Shown piece by piece: positions 35,417-45,576 of a DNA stretch of 64,000 nucleotides. Positions within the stretch are counted from its first letter, which is position 1, and each line of letters begins with the position of its first letter. Made by a program: the position numbers and the translations under genes. The stretch is taken from contig JAKUQA010000002.1 of NCBI GenBank assembly GCA_022450525.1, positions 1 through 64,000 of the forward strand. Direction: 5' to 3'. Origin of the DNA: Dehalococcoidia bacterium. GTDB taxonomy: Bacteria > Chloroflexota > Dehalococcoidia > Lucifugimonadales > UBA6952. The notes under the pieces are model-generated. The model had not been told where the DNA came from. It did not search any database and was given only the letters and a program-made list of their open reading frames with translations.

Positions 35417-36310
35417 TTATTTTGTTACTTGAAGAAACATTTTGTGAGGAAGAAAGATATCATTTGTTTCATCATATTTTGCAATTCCAATGAACGTATT
35501 TTCATTGTCGTAACATCTTACGAGGGCTTGATCCGGTAATTTGATTTCAGAATACTTTATGTTTGTAGTTTGGCCTGTTATAAGTTTGTATTTTTCATCA
35601 TTGCTCGTATTTAGCTTTGGTAGATGATTTATTAGATAATCGATAGGTATTGTATGCATTTTCCAATGGTCGTTTGTCGAATGTTGAATACTAATTGCTG
35701 AATCTATACTGAATATGCCACTACGTATCCTTCTTAATTTGGTTAACACTGCTCCACATTTCAATTTTTCGCCGATATCATTTATAAGTGAACGTATATA
35801 AACGCCTTCATGACATTTAACTACCAAAGAAACGAAAGGGATATTTGTTTCTATAATTTTAATATCTTCAATATAAATTGATTTTGGTTCTAATGAAAAT
35901 TCTATTCCTTTACGAACCAAGTTATATGATCTCTTTCCCTTATACTTAACTGAACTATATTTGGGGGGGATCTGAAAAGAATTACCTATAAAGGAAGATA
36001 TTACTGAGTTTAATACCTCAAGACTAACAAATACTTTATTTTGTACTTTTGTTATTTCTCCTTCAAGGTCGTAAGTGTCTGATCTTAATCCTAATTCAAA
36101 ATCACATTGATATTCCTTAGTTTTATCATTCATAAAATTTATCAACCTGGTTGCTTGTCCCATAAATACAGGTAAAACTCCAGTAGCTAGTGGGTCAAGT
36201 GTACCGACGTGTCCTATTTTTTTAGCTCCAGTGATCTTTTTAACTTGCTTATCAACATTTGTTGATGTGATTCCTTGATCTTTATCAATATTGAGTATTG
36301 TACTAATCAT
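35417..36310 (-). CDS. truB: tRNA pseudouridine(55) synthase
   Basis: 297 residues. GHVGTLDPLATGVLP carries the catalytic Asp39; YQCDFELGLRSDTYDLEGE and IPPKYSSVKYKGKRSYNLVRKG are the family's other conserved segments, and a C-terminal PUA-like part closes the protein. Makes pseudouridine at position 55 in the T loop of tRNAs, including the two in this window whose loops read TTC. Last gene of the nusA-ylxR-infB-rbfA-truB operon. Confidence 0.96.
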   Translation of the reverse strand: MISTILNIDKDQGITSTNVDKQVKKITGAKKIGHVGTLDPLATGVLPVFMGQATRLINFMNDKTKEYQCDFELGLRSDTYDLEGEITKVQNKVFVSLEVLNSVISSFIGNSFQIPPKYSSVKYKGKRSYNLVRKGIEFSLEPKSIYIEDIKIIETNIPFVSLVVKCHEGVYIRSLINDIGEKLKCGAVLTKLRRIRSGIFSIDSAISIQHSTNDHWKMHTIPIDYLINHLPKLNTSNDEKYKLITGQTTNIKYSEIKLPDQALVRCYDNENTFIGIAKYDETNDIFLPHKMFLQVTK

Positions 36311-36336
36311 TAGCTTTTAGAAATTCAATAAATAAA

Positions 36337-36669
36337 TTAATCTGCGGTGTTTGGAAGATTTATAAGATTGTCGATAGAATCATCCAACAAAAATTTAAGA
36401 TAAGGGAGATATCTAAGTCGTATTTTCGATTTCAATTCATTATGAATATATCCACTAGCATCATTGAGTGCTTTGATTGCATTTTGTTGTTCTTCAGGAG
36501 AACCCATAACACTAACCATGATTTTTGCGGATTTAAGATCTTTATTTGAAATGACTTTGGTTACGGTAAGTAGCAGGGACAAACGGGGATCTTTTAATTC
36601 GGTTGTAATAAGCCAGCCTAATTCTTCTTGTAAAAGGTCATTTATTTTTTTTATCCGACGATCATCCAT
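36337..36669 (-). CDS. rbfA: ribosome-binding factor A
   Basis: 110 residues. RIKKINDLLQEELGWLITTELKDPRLSLLLTVTKV is the typical N-terminal half and the KH-like fold continues to LRYLPYLKFLLDDSID. Acts in 16S rRNA 5'-end maturation and cold adaptation. 11 bp after infB and 26 bp before truB, the common order. Confidence 0.95.
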   Translation of the reverse strand: MDDRRIKKINDLLQEELGWLITTELKDPRLSLLLTVTKVISNKDLKSAKIMVSVMGSPEEQQNAIKALNDASGYIHNELKSKIRLRYLPYLKFLLDDSIDNLINLPNTAD

Positions 36670-36680
36670 TAGATTTACAC

Positions 36681-38465
36681 TTATTTTTTACTGTGAATGA
36701 TTAATTCATCATTTTCTTCGAATTCTTCAAAGTTCGCAAATGTTATTCCGCATTCTAATCCTGCCCCAACTTCTCGAGTATCTTCTTGAAACCTTCTAAG
36801 GGTAGTTATGGACCCATCATGTATTTCCGTGCCGTCACGTAGTACTCTGACTAAACTAGAACGGGTAATTTTCCCATCCGAAACGTAAAGACCAGCAATC
36901 TTAGATTTTTTACTTCGAGAAAATATGGCCCTTATAGTTGCATGACCATCTATAGTATCTTCTTCTTCAACTTCTTCTGAGCCTATGATAATATTTTCAA
37001 TATATTCGATCAGTTCATATATAATTTCATAAAATTTGATTGATAAATCCATCGTATCTGCTATTTGTTTCGCACTTTGAGCAAGACTCGTTCTAAAACC
37101 TATTACTATTGCGTTTGTAGTTGAAGCAAGTAGTAAATCTGTTTCGGTAATAAATCCACTAGAAGAATGTATTATATTTACTTTCGCAATGTCATTATTA
37201 AGTTTAACTAATGAGTCTCTAATAGCTTCTGCAGATCCTTGAACATCTGTTTTGATAATCAGTGGTATTTCTTTAGTTTTTTGTTCGCTATTAATTCCGA
37301 TTGCATTTTCTACAACATTGTATTCGGATAGTTTTGATCTTGATTTTTTTCTTGCCTCAAGTAGTTCTTCAGCTTCTTTTTCTGTTGAAGCAACCATAAA
37401 TACTTCACCAGCTAGAGGAGGTTTATTAATTCCCATAACTTCAACAGGATAAGAAGGTGGAGCTATATCTATTTTTTCACTATTATAATTAAACATAGAT
37501 TTGATTCGGCCTTCAGTCGAATTTGTAAATAGTTTTTCTCCTATATTCAGGGTTCCTGACTGGACTAGTAGGGTTGCAATAGGGCCTCTATTTTTATCTA
37601 ATTTTGATTCGATTACTACTCCTGTTGCTTGTTTGTTTGGATTTGCTTTTAATTCTGAAACTTCAGCTAAAAGTAAGAGATTCTCCAACAAACTATCTAG
37701 TCCCATACCTGTTTTTGCTGAAACTTGAATACAGATTATATCTCCGCCCCAGTCTTCAACTAGTAAATCATTTTCTGCTAATTGTCTTTTAATTCGATCA
37801 GGATCACTATTTTCAAGATCACATTTATTGATAGCTACTACGATTGGTACCTTTGCAGCTTTTGCGTGATCAATTGCTTCTAATGTTTGAGGCATTATAC
37901 CGTCATCAGCAGCAACAACTAGAACAGCAATATCTGTAATTTCTGCTCCACGAGCTCTCATAGCTGTAAATGCTGCGTGGCCAGGTGTATCAATAAAAGT
38001 AATAGGTTTATCATTGTATATTATTTGATAAGCACCAATATGTTGTGTTATACCGCCTGTTTCTTTTTCGGCTATATGACTTTCGCGTATTGCGTCTAAG
38101 ACACTTGTTTTACCGTGATCTACATGACCTAAAACAGTTATTACAGGCGCTCTTTCTATTTGATCCTTTAAATCACTTTCGTCATTTTCTTTTGATGTCT
38201 CAATAAGTGGAGAAGAATCTGTAGTTTGCTTTTCTACAATACTATATCCAAAAGCAGTGGCAATTTTTTCTACTATTTCTGCATCCAAGATAGCATTGAT
38301 GTTTGCCATAATGCCTAATCTCATTAATTGTTTCATTAAATCTATAGGATTATAGTTGAGCATGGCGGCAAGATCTGCAACCGTTGTATTAGGTTCAATT
38401 TCAAGGACTTTTGTATTGTTTGTTTGTTTTTCTTGTATTGAGCCAGTTTCTGCCATAGTTTTCAC
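36681..38465 (-). CDS. infB: translation initiation factor IF-2
   Basis: 594 residues, a short IF-2: one IF2_N domain (about 22-78) leads directly into the G domain with GHVDHGKT (113-120), DTPGHAAF, and NKCD, then domain II, and the C-terminal fMet-tRNA-binding domain ([22 protein letters not shown]...). The long charged N-terminal region of E. coli IF-2 is missing. The start ATG overlaps the ylxR stop by 4 bp (38462-38465), so the two are coupled. IF-2 is relevant to the unusual AUU start proposed for pyrH. Confidence 0.97.
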   Translation of the reverse strand: MKTMAETGSIQEKQTNNTKVLEIEPNTTVADLAAMLNYNPIDLMKQLMRLGIMANINAILDAEIVEKIATAFGYSIVEKQTTDSSPLIETSKENDESDLKDQIERAPVITVLGHVDHGKTSVLDAIRESHIAEKETGGITQHIGAYQIIYNDKPITFIDTPGHAAFTAMRARGAEITDIAVLVVAADDGIMPQTLEAIDHAKAAKVPIVVAINKCDLENSDPDRIKRQLAENDLLVEDWGGDIICIQVSAKTGMGLDSLLENLLLLAEVSELKANPNKQATGVVIESKLDKNRGPIATLLVQSGTLNIGEKLFTNSTEGRIKSMFNYNSEKIDIAPPSYPVEVMGINKPPLAGEVFMVASTEKEAEELLEARKKSRSKLSEYNVVENAIGINSEQKTKEIPLIIKTDVQGSAEAIRDSLVKLNNDIAKVNIIHSSSGFITETDLLLASTTNAIVIGFRTSLAQSAKQIADTMDLSIKFYEIIYELIEYIENIIIGSEEVEEEDTIDGHATIRAIFSRSKKSKIAGLYVSDGKITRSSLVRVLRDGTEIHDGSITTLRRFQEDTREVGAGLECGITFANFEEFEENDELIIHSKK

Positions 38466-38746
38466 AACCTATATTTAGCCATATATTCACTAATAATGCT
38501 CTTGTCTTTTTCAGACAAATTAGTTTTTATATTTCGATCTATCTTCCCTTTTTTTACAGCTTCTGTCCAGCAGTCAAAAGATCTACATACATAGACACTT
38601 CTTCCTTCTGATTTATCACTAATATTATTTAATTTTAAAACAATACTTTTTTCTTTAGTTCGTATGATTTTTATAAAATCTTTTTGAGGTCTTTTCTCCC
38701 CACAACCTACGCAGGTTCTTATAGGTATATGCTTTGCTTGGTACAT
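38462..38746 (-). CDS. ylxR: YlxR-family RNA-binding protein
   Basis: 94 residues. RTCVGCGEKRPQKDFIKIIR with Cys12 and Cys15 and GRSVYVCRSFDCWTEAVKKG are the YlxR (DUF448) signatures. Family members sit between nusA and infB, as here, and have been tied to RNA binding and to RNase P or nucleoid-like roles. 13 bp after nusA. Confidence 0.92.
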   Translation of the reverse strand: MYQAKHIPIRTCVGCGEKRPQKDFIKIIRTKEKSIVLKLNNISDKSEGRSVYVCRSFDCWTEAVKKGKIDRNIKTNLSEKDKSIISEYMAKYRL

Positions 38747-38759
38747 AAATCACCCGTAT

Positions 38760-40292
38760 TTAAGAATCTCGTTTATTCGTTGTTGGTCCTTTTTTGTTTT
38801 TTGTACTACGTGTTTTTCTAGATTTTCTACCACCTTGATCTCTACCTTGTGTTTCAACAATATCTTCCGCAAACCGTATTTGTGGCGAATCATTTGAACC
38901 TGCTAATTGAGGAATTTGCCAAATATCATCTGTAAGAGAAATACTTTCGGGTTCTACAGATTCAATCTTTTCATCTTTTGTAGTTTCTTCTATTTCTAAA
39001 TTAGCCAACGCTTCTTCTATACTTATTTCTCCTCTATCTAAAGCTAAATCAACCTCTGATTTTTCTATTTCATCTGGCGCGACAGTATTTTCTACAGAAA
39101 CAGGTTCTGCAACTATTTCAACTTCCACCTCTTCTAGCCCTTGTTCCTCCAGAGGTTCTGGTTGGTTTTCTATAATGGCTGTTTCAGTTTCGGTTTCTGG
39201 AGCAATGTTGTCCAGTTCTACAGTGTCTTTTTCGGGTTCTTTATTTAATTCCATCTGTTCCGCTTCGCTACCACTTATGATGTCAATTTTCCACCCTGTA
39301 AGTTTGGCTGCAAGTCGAGCATTTTGCCCTTCTTTTCCTATAGCCAAGGATAATTGTTTATCTTGAACAGCTACAACAGCATTTTCATTATCATAATCCA
39401 AATTTACATTTAAAACCTGAGAAGGATTTAACGAATTAGCTATAAATACTTTTGGATCAGAATTCCATTGAACTATATCAATCTTTTCACCTTGGAGTTC
39501 ATTGACAATATTTTGTATTCGTATACCCCGTAGACCAACACATGAACCTACTGCATCAACCCCTTCTTGTTCTGTCCACACTGCAATTTTGCTACGTGAA
39601 CCTGGTTCTCTAGAAATTGATTTAATTTCGACAACTCTATTGCTTATTTCAGGAATTTCAACTTCAAATAATTTTCTTAATAAATCTTTGTGTGCCCTTG
39701 ATATAATTATTTCGGGATTTCTAGTTCCTTTATTGACTTCAAGAATATAGAATTTGAGTTTTTGGTTTACTCTATATCTTTCTGAGTTTACTTTTTCTCT
39801 ATCAGGCATATATGCTTCAGTTCTACCCAGATCAACAGTTACTCCACCTGGTTCTACTTTAGTTATATTTCCTGTAACTACGTTATCAAACTTTTCGGCA
39901 TATTCTTCAAATATTAAATCTCTTTCAGCTTCTCTTAATTTTTGCATTACGACTTGCTTTGCAGTTTGTGCAGCAATTCGACCTGCATTATAAAGATGTG
40001 AGTCAATTTTCATTGTGTCATTAATTTCTGAGCTAGGTATGATTTTTTTAGCTTCTTCTAATGAAATTTCAATCAATTCGTTTTCAACAGTTTCAACAAC
40101 TTCTTTTAGTACATATACTGTTACATCTCCACTACCTGGATCCATAGTGACCGAAATGTTTTGATCAGGATCAAAATTATCTTTTTTATAAGCTGCAGCA
40201 AGTGCTAATTCAATTGCAGAAATAACGGTATTTCTGGGTAAATTTCTTTCAGCAGCTAGTTGCGTTAATGCTATTAAAAAATCGCTTTTCAT
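38760..40292 (-). CDS. nusA: transcription termination/antitermination factor NusA
   Basis: 510 residues: N-terminal RNA-polymerase-binding domain (about 1-125), S1 domain (about 130-200, [16 protein letters not shown]), KH1 and KH2 (about 225-345, [24 protein letters not shown] and [17 protein letters not shown]), then an acidic low-complexity tail with a basic end. No AR domains. Start ATG 40292 follows AGGAACG; an in-frame ATG at 40346 lies inside a leader hairpin and is rejected. The usual upstream partner rimP is absent. First gene of its operon, with promoter at 40391-40419 and a terminator-like hairpin in the leader. Confidence 0.96.
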   Translation of the reverse strand: MKSDFLIALTQLAAERNLPRNTVISAIELALAAAYKKDNFDPDQNISVTMDPGSGDVTVYVLKEVVETVENELIEISLEEAKKIIPSSEINDTMKIDSHLYNAGRIAAQTAKQVVMQKLREAERDLIFEEYAEKFDNVVTGNITKVEPGGVTVDLGRTEAYMPDREKVNSERYRVNQKLKFYILEVNKGTRNPEIIISRAHKDLLRKLFEVEIPEISNRVVEIKSISREPGSRSKIAVWTEQEGVDAVGSCVGLRGIRIQNIVNELQGEKIDIVQWNSDPKVFIANSLNPSQVLNVNLDYDNENAVVAVQDKQLSLAIGKEGQNARLAAKLTGWKIDIISGSEAEQMELNKEPEKDTVELDNIAPETETETAIIENQPEPLEEQGLEEVEVEIVAEPVSVENTVAPDEIEKSEVDLALDRGEISIEEALANLEIEETTKDEKIESVEPESISLTDDIWQIPQLAGSNDSPQIRFAEDIVETQGRDQGGRKSRKTRSTKNKKGPTTNKRDS

Positions 40293-40313
40293 TTTTACGT
40301 TCCTAAATTTATT

Positions 40314-40343
40314 AAAAAAAAAAGTCGGACGAGTCCCACTTTT
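40314..40343 (-). terminator. leader terminator (attenuator) upstream of nusA
   Basis: On the minus strand the arms AAAAGTGGGA and TCCGACTTTT (40343-40334 and 40329-40320) pair over 10 positions with one G-G opposition and a CTCG loop, and are continued by an unbroken run of ten T. This is a full intrinsic terminator located after the promoter and about 20 nt before the nusA start, so it can only act on the nusA leader. NusA-controlled termination in the leader of its own operon is known in Bacillus. Confidence 0.6.
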
Positions 40344-40354
40344 CATAAATTTTA

Positions 40355-40369
40355 GACATCTATGATGTC
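40355..40369. promoter_or_regulatory. perfect inverted repeat in the nusA leader
   Basis: GACATC (40355-40360) and GATGTC (40364-40369) flank a 3-bp loop. It lies between the nusA promoter and the leader terminator, so it would form a first stem in the nascent leader or serve as a protein site. No alternative pairing with the terminator arms was found by eye. Confidence 0.4.
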
Positions 40370-40390
40370 AATAATTAAATTTTGTAGTAA

Positions 40391-40419
40391 ATTATAACAT
40401 GGTAGATTTCAATTATCAA
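40391..40419 (-). promoter_or_regulatory. sigma70-type promoter of the nusA operon
   Basis: On the minus strand TTGATA (40414-40419) and the consensus TATAAT (40391-40396) are 17 bp apart. Start of transcription is expected near 40384, giving a leader of about 90 nt that holds both hairpins described here. Confidence 0.62.
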
Positions 40420-40480
40420 TCGATGTTTCAATGTACAATAGATTTATATTATTATTTAATATCAATTAAATGGGGTTTCA

Positions 40481-41653
40481 ATGGATTTTAGCTTTACACC
40501 TGAACAAGAAAAATTAAGATTTGATATAGGAGAATTTTTAGAGAATAATTTGACTTCTGAATATAAAAATGTCCTATATGATGTGGCAGGTGTTGGTGTT
40601 TCAAAGGAATTCACTAAAATGCTAGCAAAAAATGGTTGGATTGGTATGCAATGGCCAGAAAGCTATGGCGGTGCTGGTATGGGAATTATGGAATATGTTA
40701 TTTATCGTGAAGAAATGGTTATGAGAGGCGCTCCTATTGGGTATCATTTAACTGCAGAAAATCAAATGGCTCCAAGTATTATAATTAATGGAACTGATGA
40801 ACAAAAACAACGAATTATACCAAGTATTGCAAAAGGTGAGATGAGTATTTGTATTGGTTATAGTGAACCAAATACAGGTTCAGATTTAGCTTCATTACAA
40901 ACTAGAGCAGATGAAGATGGTGACGATTTTATTATAAATGGCGTAAAAACTTGGAATAGTGGTGCTATTCATTCTGAATTAATTTGGTTAGCTGCTAGAA
41001 CAAACCATGATGTCCCCAAACATAAAGGAATAACCGTGTTTTTAGTTGAATTGGATAGTCCCGGTATTACGATTGATCCTATCCAAAATATGGCGAGAAT
41101 TGGTGGGTTTAGTAATATTACTTTTGATAATGTTAGAGTTCCAAAAAGTAATATTGTTGGTGAATTAGATCAAGGATGGTATGTTGTCGCTCAGAACCTT
41201 GATTTTGAGAGATCTGGTATAGAACGAGTTGCAAGTAATTATTCAATAATCTATGACTTTTTGGAGTACATTAAAACTCATAGTAATAACACCAGAAACA
41301 ATGTAGGTAATTCATTGGTAAGAAATAGAATAGCAGATATGTTTATTGAAGTAGAAGTAGGTAGATATTTAGCTTACAATATTGCATGGATGCAAAGTAA
41401 AGGGTTAGTTCCAAATAAAGAAGCATCTATTTCAAAAGTGTTTGGAGCTGAAACTACAAAACGTAATTCTCAAGCTATGTTAGAGATATTAGGAATGTAT
41501 GGTGGTGTTGATTACACATCACACTATTCCCCAATACAAGGTAAAGTTTTGAGATCTTGGTATGGTGGAATTTCTTCTACAATAGCTGCAGGCACTTCTG
41601 AAATTCAAAGAAATATTATTGCCATGAGAGGACTGGGATTACCTAGAACATAG
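40481..41653 (+). CDS. acyl-CoA dehydrogenase
   Basis: 390 residues, full length. Conserved FAD/substrate segments CIGYSEPNTGSDLASLQT (124-141), WNSGAIHSELIWLAAR and the C-terminal AAGTSEIQRNIIAMRGLG. The short-chain catalytic position in the usual YEGT-like motif reads IAAGT and so lacks Glu; instead LDFER supplies Glu243, matching the helix-G base of isovaleryl-CoA and long-chain acyl-CoA dehydrogenases. Related enzymes act on steroid side chains. GGGG precedes the ATG. proS follows after 9 bp. Confidence 0.92.
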   Translation: MDFSFTPEQEKLRFDIGEFLENNLTSEYKNVLYDVAGVGVSKEFTKMLAKNGWIGMQWPESYGGAGMGIMEYVIYREEMVMRGAPIGYHLTAENQMAPSIIINGTDEQKQRIIPSIAKGEMSICIGYSEPNTGSDLASLQTRADEDGDDFIINGVKTWNSGAIHSELIWLAARTNHDVPKHKGITVFLVELDSPGITIDPIQNMARIGGFSNITFDNVRVPKSNIVGELDQGWYVVAQNLDFERSGIERVASNYSIIYDFLEYIKTHSNNTRNNVGNSLVRNRIADMFIEVEVGRYLAYNIAWMQSKGLVPNKEASISKVFGAETTKRNSQAMLEILGMYGGVDYTSHYSPIQGKVLRSWYGGISSTIAAGTSEIQRNIIAMRGLGLPRT

Positions 41654-41662
41654 AGAGATAAT

Positions 41663-43363
41663 ATGAAATTTTCAAACCTATTTGGTAAGACGCAAAAAAA
41701 TATATCTACAAATGCTGAAAGTATTAGTCATCAACTAATGCTAAGAGCAGGATTTATACTTCAAATTGCAGCTGGAGTATACGCATATATGCCTATTGCT
41801 TATAAAGCCTTTAGAAAAATTGAAAATATAATTAGAAATGAATTAAATAAATCTGGTGCACAAGAAGTTCATATGCCTGCTTTACAGCCAGTCGACCTTT
41901 GGGAAAGATCTAATCGAAAAGAATCATATGGCCCAGTGCTCTTTCAACTTAAAGATAGACGTGAAAGGGAATTAGTATTAGGACCAACACATGAAGAAGT
42001 AATTACTCAAATGGTAAAAAGTAATGTCGAATCTTATAGAGATTTACCATTAAATTTATATCAAATCCAAGTAAAATTTAGAGATGAAGCCCGACCAAGA
42101 GCAGGACTTTTGCGAGGGCGAGAATTTCATATGAAAGACGCTTATTCTTTTGATATGGACCAGAATGGTTTAGACAAACGATATGATCAAATGGTAGAAG
42201 TTTATAAGAGTATTTTTCAGAAATGTGGATTACCCGTATTGGTTGTTCAGGCAGATAGTGGAGCAATTGGAGGAAAAGATTCTCAGGAATTTATTCTTAC
42301 AACTGATGTTGGGGAGGATACCATAATATATTGTGATTCATGTAAATATGTAGCTAATAGTGAAAAAGCAGTATTTTTACATGAAGAACTCCCTATTGAA
42401 GATGAATTAAATCTAACAGAGGTTTTAACACCTTCAGTTAAGACAATAGAAGATGTATCAAAATTTTTTAATTCTGATACGAAAAAAACTATTAAATCTG
42501 TAATGTATATGATTAATGACGAATTAGTTATGGTGTCAATCAGGGGCGATTTAGAAATCAATGAAATAAAATTAAGTAATATTTTCAAAGGCAAAGACCT
42601 GCGTTTAGCAACTGACGAAGAATTAATAAAATCTGATTTATTACCTGGTTTTATATCTCCAGTCGGGTTGCATAATATAACAAAGATTCATTTTTTATTC
42701 GATAATTCATTAAAAACAGGAAATAATTTTATATCAGGTGGTAATAAGCCAGATTCTCACTATAGCAATGTAAATATTCCTAGAGATATTTTAGTTTCAG
42801 AGTTTAATGATTTAGCATTAGCAGATGTAGGGTATAAGTGTACTGAATGTGTTAATACTTTAAGTACTACAAAAGGTGTAGAAGTAGGACATGTTTTTAA
42901 GTTAGGTACATCTTATTCTGAAAGTTTGGGTGCTTTTTATACTGATGAAGATGGTTCTCAGAAACCTATATTAATGGGATGTTATGGTATAGGAGTTGGA
43001 CGCGTGCTAGCAGCAGCAATTGAACAAAACCACGATGAAAAAGGTATAATTTTCCCTCCTGAAATCTCACCTTATCAAATACATTTAGTTGGAATAAATT
43101 TGAATGATAATGCTGTGGCAGAATCTTGTAATAGTATATATAACAATTTATATGACAATGATTATGAAGTGATATTTGACGATAGAGATGAAAGTGCTGG
43201 CGTTAAACTTGCAGACGCAGATTTGATGGGGTTCCCGATTAGAATGGTTGTATCTTTGAGAAGCTTGAAAAATAATTCGGTTGAAATAAAATTAAGAAGC
43301 GAATCAGAGTCTTTCTTAGTGGAAATAAATAAATTGGAAGAGTATTTAAGTTCTATACGTTAG
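41663..43363 (+). CDS. proS: prolyl-tRNA synthetase, bacterial type
   Basis: 566 residues. N-terminal class II core with RAGFILQIAAGVYAYMPIAYKAF, motif 2 FRDEARPRAGLLRGREFHMKDAYSFD, then the INS editing domain (about 225-385) which clears Ala-tRNA-Pro, motif 3 GCYGIGVGRVLAAAIEQ, and a C-terminal anticodon domain. The 3' end overlaps the convergent ispG gene by 11 bp. In many bacteria proS is the next gene after ispG in the rpsB-ispG run; here it is kept beside it but turned around. Confidence 0.97.
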   Translation: MKFSNLFGKTQKNISTNAESISHQLMLRAGFILQIAAGVYAYMPIAYKAFRKIENIIRNELNKSGAQEVHMPALQPVDLWERSNRKESYGPVLFQLKDRRERELVLGPTHEEVITQMVKSNVESYRDLPLNLYQIQVKFRDEARPRAGLLRGREFHMKDAYSFDMDQNGLDKRYDQMVEVYKSIFQKCGLPVLVVQADSGAIGGKDSQEFILTTDVGEDTIIYCDSCKYVANSEKAVFLHEELPIEDELNLTEVLTPSVKTIEDVSKFFNSDTKKTIKSVMYMINDELVMVSIRGDLEINEIKLSNIFKGKDLRLATDEELIKSDLLPGFISPVGLHNITKIHFLFDNSLKTGNNFISGGNKPDSHYSNVNIPRDILVSEFNDLALADVGYKCTECVNTLSTTKGVEVGHVFKLGTSYSESLGAFYTDEDGSQKPILMGCYGIGVGRVLAAAIEQNHDEKGIIFPPEISPYQIHLVGINLNDNAVAESCNSIYNNLYDNDYEVIFDDRDESAGVKLADADLMGFPIRMVVSLRSLKNNSVEIKLRSESESFLVEINKLEEYLSSIR

Positions 43364-44492
43364 ACTCTTCAACTTCTAAATTATTGATTTCTTCAATGAG
43401 TGCTTCAAACATCTCGGATTCATCAACAACTCTAGATTTAACCCCTTTTTTGAATATAATGGCTTTGCCTACACCACCAGCAATTCCTATATCAGCGTCT
43501 TTTGCTTCACCAGGGCCATTAACCTCGCAACCCATTACAGCAACTTTTATATTTTTATCTACCAGTTTAAGTGCCTCATCTACCATGTTTGCCAACTTGG
43601 TAACATTAATGTCAGCTCGACCACACGACGGACATGCAACAAGTGTTGTCCCTTTAGTTCTCAAATTTAATGATTTAAGAATTTCATATCCAGTAATAAT
43701 TTCTTCTTTTGAGTCATCACTTAGTGAAACTCTTATTGTATCTCCTATACCTTCATACAGTAAAATACCTAAACCTATAGCGCTTCGAATACTGCCAGAT
43801 TTTGCTGTACCTGACTCTGTAATTCCTAGATGAAATGGATAAGGAACAAGTTTTGCTAATCTTCTGTAAGCTTCTATTGTAGTATCTACTTCAAAAGCTT
43901 TTAAAGATATTTTTATTTGTTCAAAATCTAGTGATTCAAGAATACCAATTTCCCATAGTGCAGTATCAACCATATGGTCGACTGCTGTATAGCTATTAGA
44001 ATCTATTTTACTTGATTTTGGTAAAAGATTTACACCATCTTTTCCTCTTGAAGCTGATCGGGTTTGACCTATTTGACCCACAGGGGGAAGACTTCCAAAA
44101 TTTACACCTATACGTATTGGAATATCGCGTTCTTTAGCTAAAGTTACTACTTCTTTTACTTTTTGGCTATCTCGGATATTTCCTGGATTAAGTCTTAAAC
44201 AGTCAACACCAGAACGAATGGATTCTAGCGCGAGTTCATGATGAAAATGAATATCAGCAACTAATGGGATATTTATCGATTTTTTTATTTCTTTTAATGC
44301 CTTAGCAGCTTCCATGTCTGGCACAGCACATCGAATAATCTCACAACCATATTCCTCAAGTTCTTTTATTTGATTAACAGTACTTTTAATATCTCTAGTA
44401 TCTGTTTTAGTCATTGATTGAACAGAAATCGGTGCGGTACCACCTACTTTTTGCTTTCCTAGATATACTGGCTTGGTAATTCTTCGACTCAT
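43353..44492 (-). CDS. ispG: (E)-4-hydroxy-3-methylbut-2-enyl-diphosphate synthase
   Basis: 379 residues, the bacterial GcpE. RLNPGNI and the 4Fe-4S ligands in ACPSCGRADI and GCEVNGPGEAKDADIGIAGG are conserved. Penultimate step of the MEP isoprenoid pathway, whose second enzyme (dxr) is two genes upstream. 17 bp after rseP. Reduced ferredoxin or flavodoxin is the family's electron donor. Confidence 0.97.
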   Translation of the reverse strand: MSRRITKPVYLGKQKVGGTAPISVQSMTKTDTRDIKSTVNQIKELEEYGCEIIRCAVPDMEAAKALKEIKKSINIPLVADIHFHHELALESIRSGVDCLRLNPGNIRDSQKVKEVVTLAKERDIPIRIGVNFGSLPPVGQIGQTRSASRGKDGVNLLPKSSKIDSNSYTAVDHMVDTALWEIGILESLDFEQIKISLKAFEVDTTIEAYRRLAKLVPYPFHLGITESGTAKSGSIRSAIGLGILLYEGIGDTIRVSLSDDSKEEIITGYEILKSLNLRTKGTTLVACPSCGRADINVTKLANMVDEALKLVDKNIKVAVMGCEVNGPGEAKDADIGIAGGVGKAIIFKKGVKSRVVDESEMFEALIEEINNLEVEESNV

Positions 44493-44508
44493 ATTACTCC
44501 AAATCTAT

Positions 44509-45576
44509 CTATAAAATACTTTCACCATTAAATATTCTCATTAAATCAGCCCAACTAATAATTATTGCTATCATAATTAGTGTAAAGAATCCTGCCACAT
44601 GTATCAAGCGTTCAGTTATAATTGATATTTTTTTTCCACCACGTATCATCTCTATAAGTATAAAAAATAATCTTCCACCATCTAATGCAGGTATCGGAAG
44701 AAAATTGAAAATTGCTAAAGTTAAATTTATTATTGCCATTAAATTAATAGTAAATAATATTTTTTGTTTGAGAGAAAAATTGTTTTGTGTGTTTAATTCT
44801 TGATAAGCTTGAGCCATTCCTATAGGACCTGCAACAACTAGTGGTTTTGTACCTGTAATTGCGCTACTGATTTCATTTTTAGTCATAATAAGAAAATCAA
44901 CCATAGTTGAAGTACCTTTTTGTATGGCTTGCAATGGATTATAACTAATGGACACTTTGTAAGGATCTACAATTTCAAGATTTATACCAGCAATATATTT
45001 TTTTTGAGTACTATCGTAAATAGGTTTTAATTGAATAGGTAGGTTTTCGTTTCCACGAGCTACCTCCCAATTCAGGTAATTGTTTTGATGATAGTTAAGC
45101 AGGTATTCTACCTGATAAGGGGTTTTGATTTTTTCATCATTAATGAGTGTTATTATATCTCCAGGCAGTATTCCTGCTGATTCAGCTGGAGAGTTTTCAA
45201 CTACTGAATTTATAGTTATATTCCCATGAATTGCATCTCTAGGAATCATATAAATACTAGAGAATAAAATTATTGCTAAAACTAAATTTATCAAAGGTCC
45301 AACTGCAATAATAATGAATCGTTGATATGCTGGTTTACTTTCAAGGCTTTGAGGATCATTTGGATTTTCTTCACCTGAAAATTTTACAAATCCCCCTAGC
45401 GGTATAGAATTAATACTATAGATTGTTTCTTTGTGTTTTAACTTTAGTATTCTTGGTGGAAATCCAATACCAAATTCTTCTACTTTGACTTTAAAGTATT
45501 TCCCTGCAATAAAATGCCCAAGTTCATGAAGAAGTACAATAATTGCTAAAGATATTATAAAGATAGCTATGTTCAT
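44509..45576 (-). CDS. rseP: site-2 intramembrane metalloprotease RseP
   Basis: 355 residues. HELGH zinc site at 17-21 in the first membrane helix, one PDZ domain (about 115-185, VENSPAESAGILPGDIITLIND), NFLPIPALDGGRL with the third zinc ligand, and about four membrane helices. Cuts anti-sigma factors or signal-peptide remnants inside the membrane. Start ATG overlaps the dxr stop by 4 bp (45573-45576). Confidence 0.95.
   Translation of the reverse strand: MNIAIFIISLAIIVLLHELGHFIAGKYFKVKVEEFGIGFPPRILKLKHKETIYSINSIPLGGFVKFSGEENPNDPQSLESKPAYQRFIIIAVGPLINLVLAIILFSSIYMIPRDAIHGNITINSVVENSPAESAGILPGDIITLINDEKIKTPYQVEYLLNYHQNNYLNWEVARGNENLPIQLKPIYDSTQKKYIAGINLEIVDPYKVSISYNPLQAIQKGTSTMVDFLIMTKNEISSAITGTKPLVVAGPIGMAQAYQELNTQNNFSLKQKILFTINLMAIINLTLAIFNFLPIPALDGGRLFFILIEMIRGGKKISIITERLIHVAGFFTLIMIAIIISWADLMRIFNGESIL

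Noticed and set aside
40293-40346. N-terminal extension of NusA starting at ATG 40346
   Set aside because: The extra 18 residues are encoded by the leader hairpin and T-run, and ATG 40292 has a ribosome site and the normal NusA beginning.
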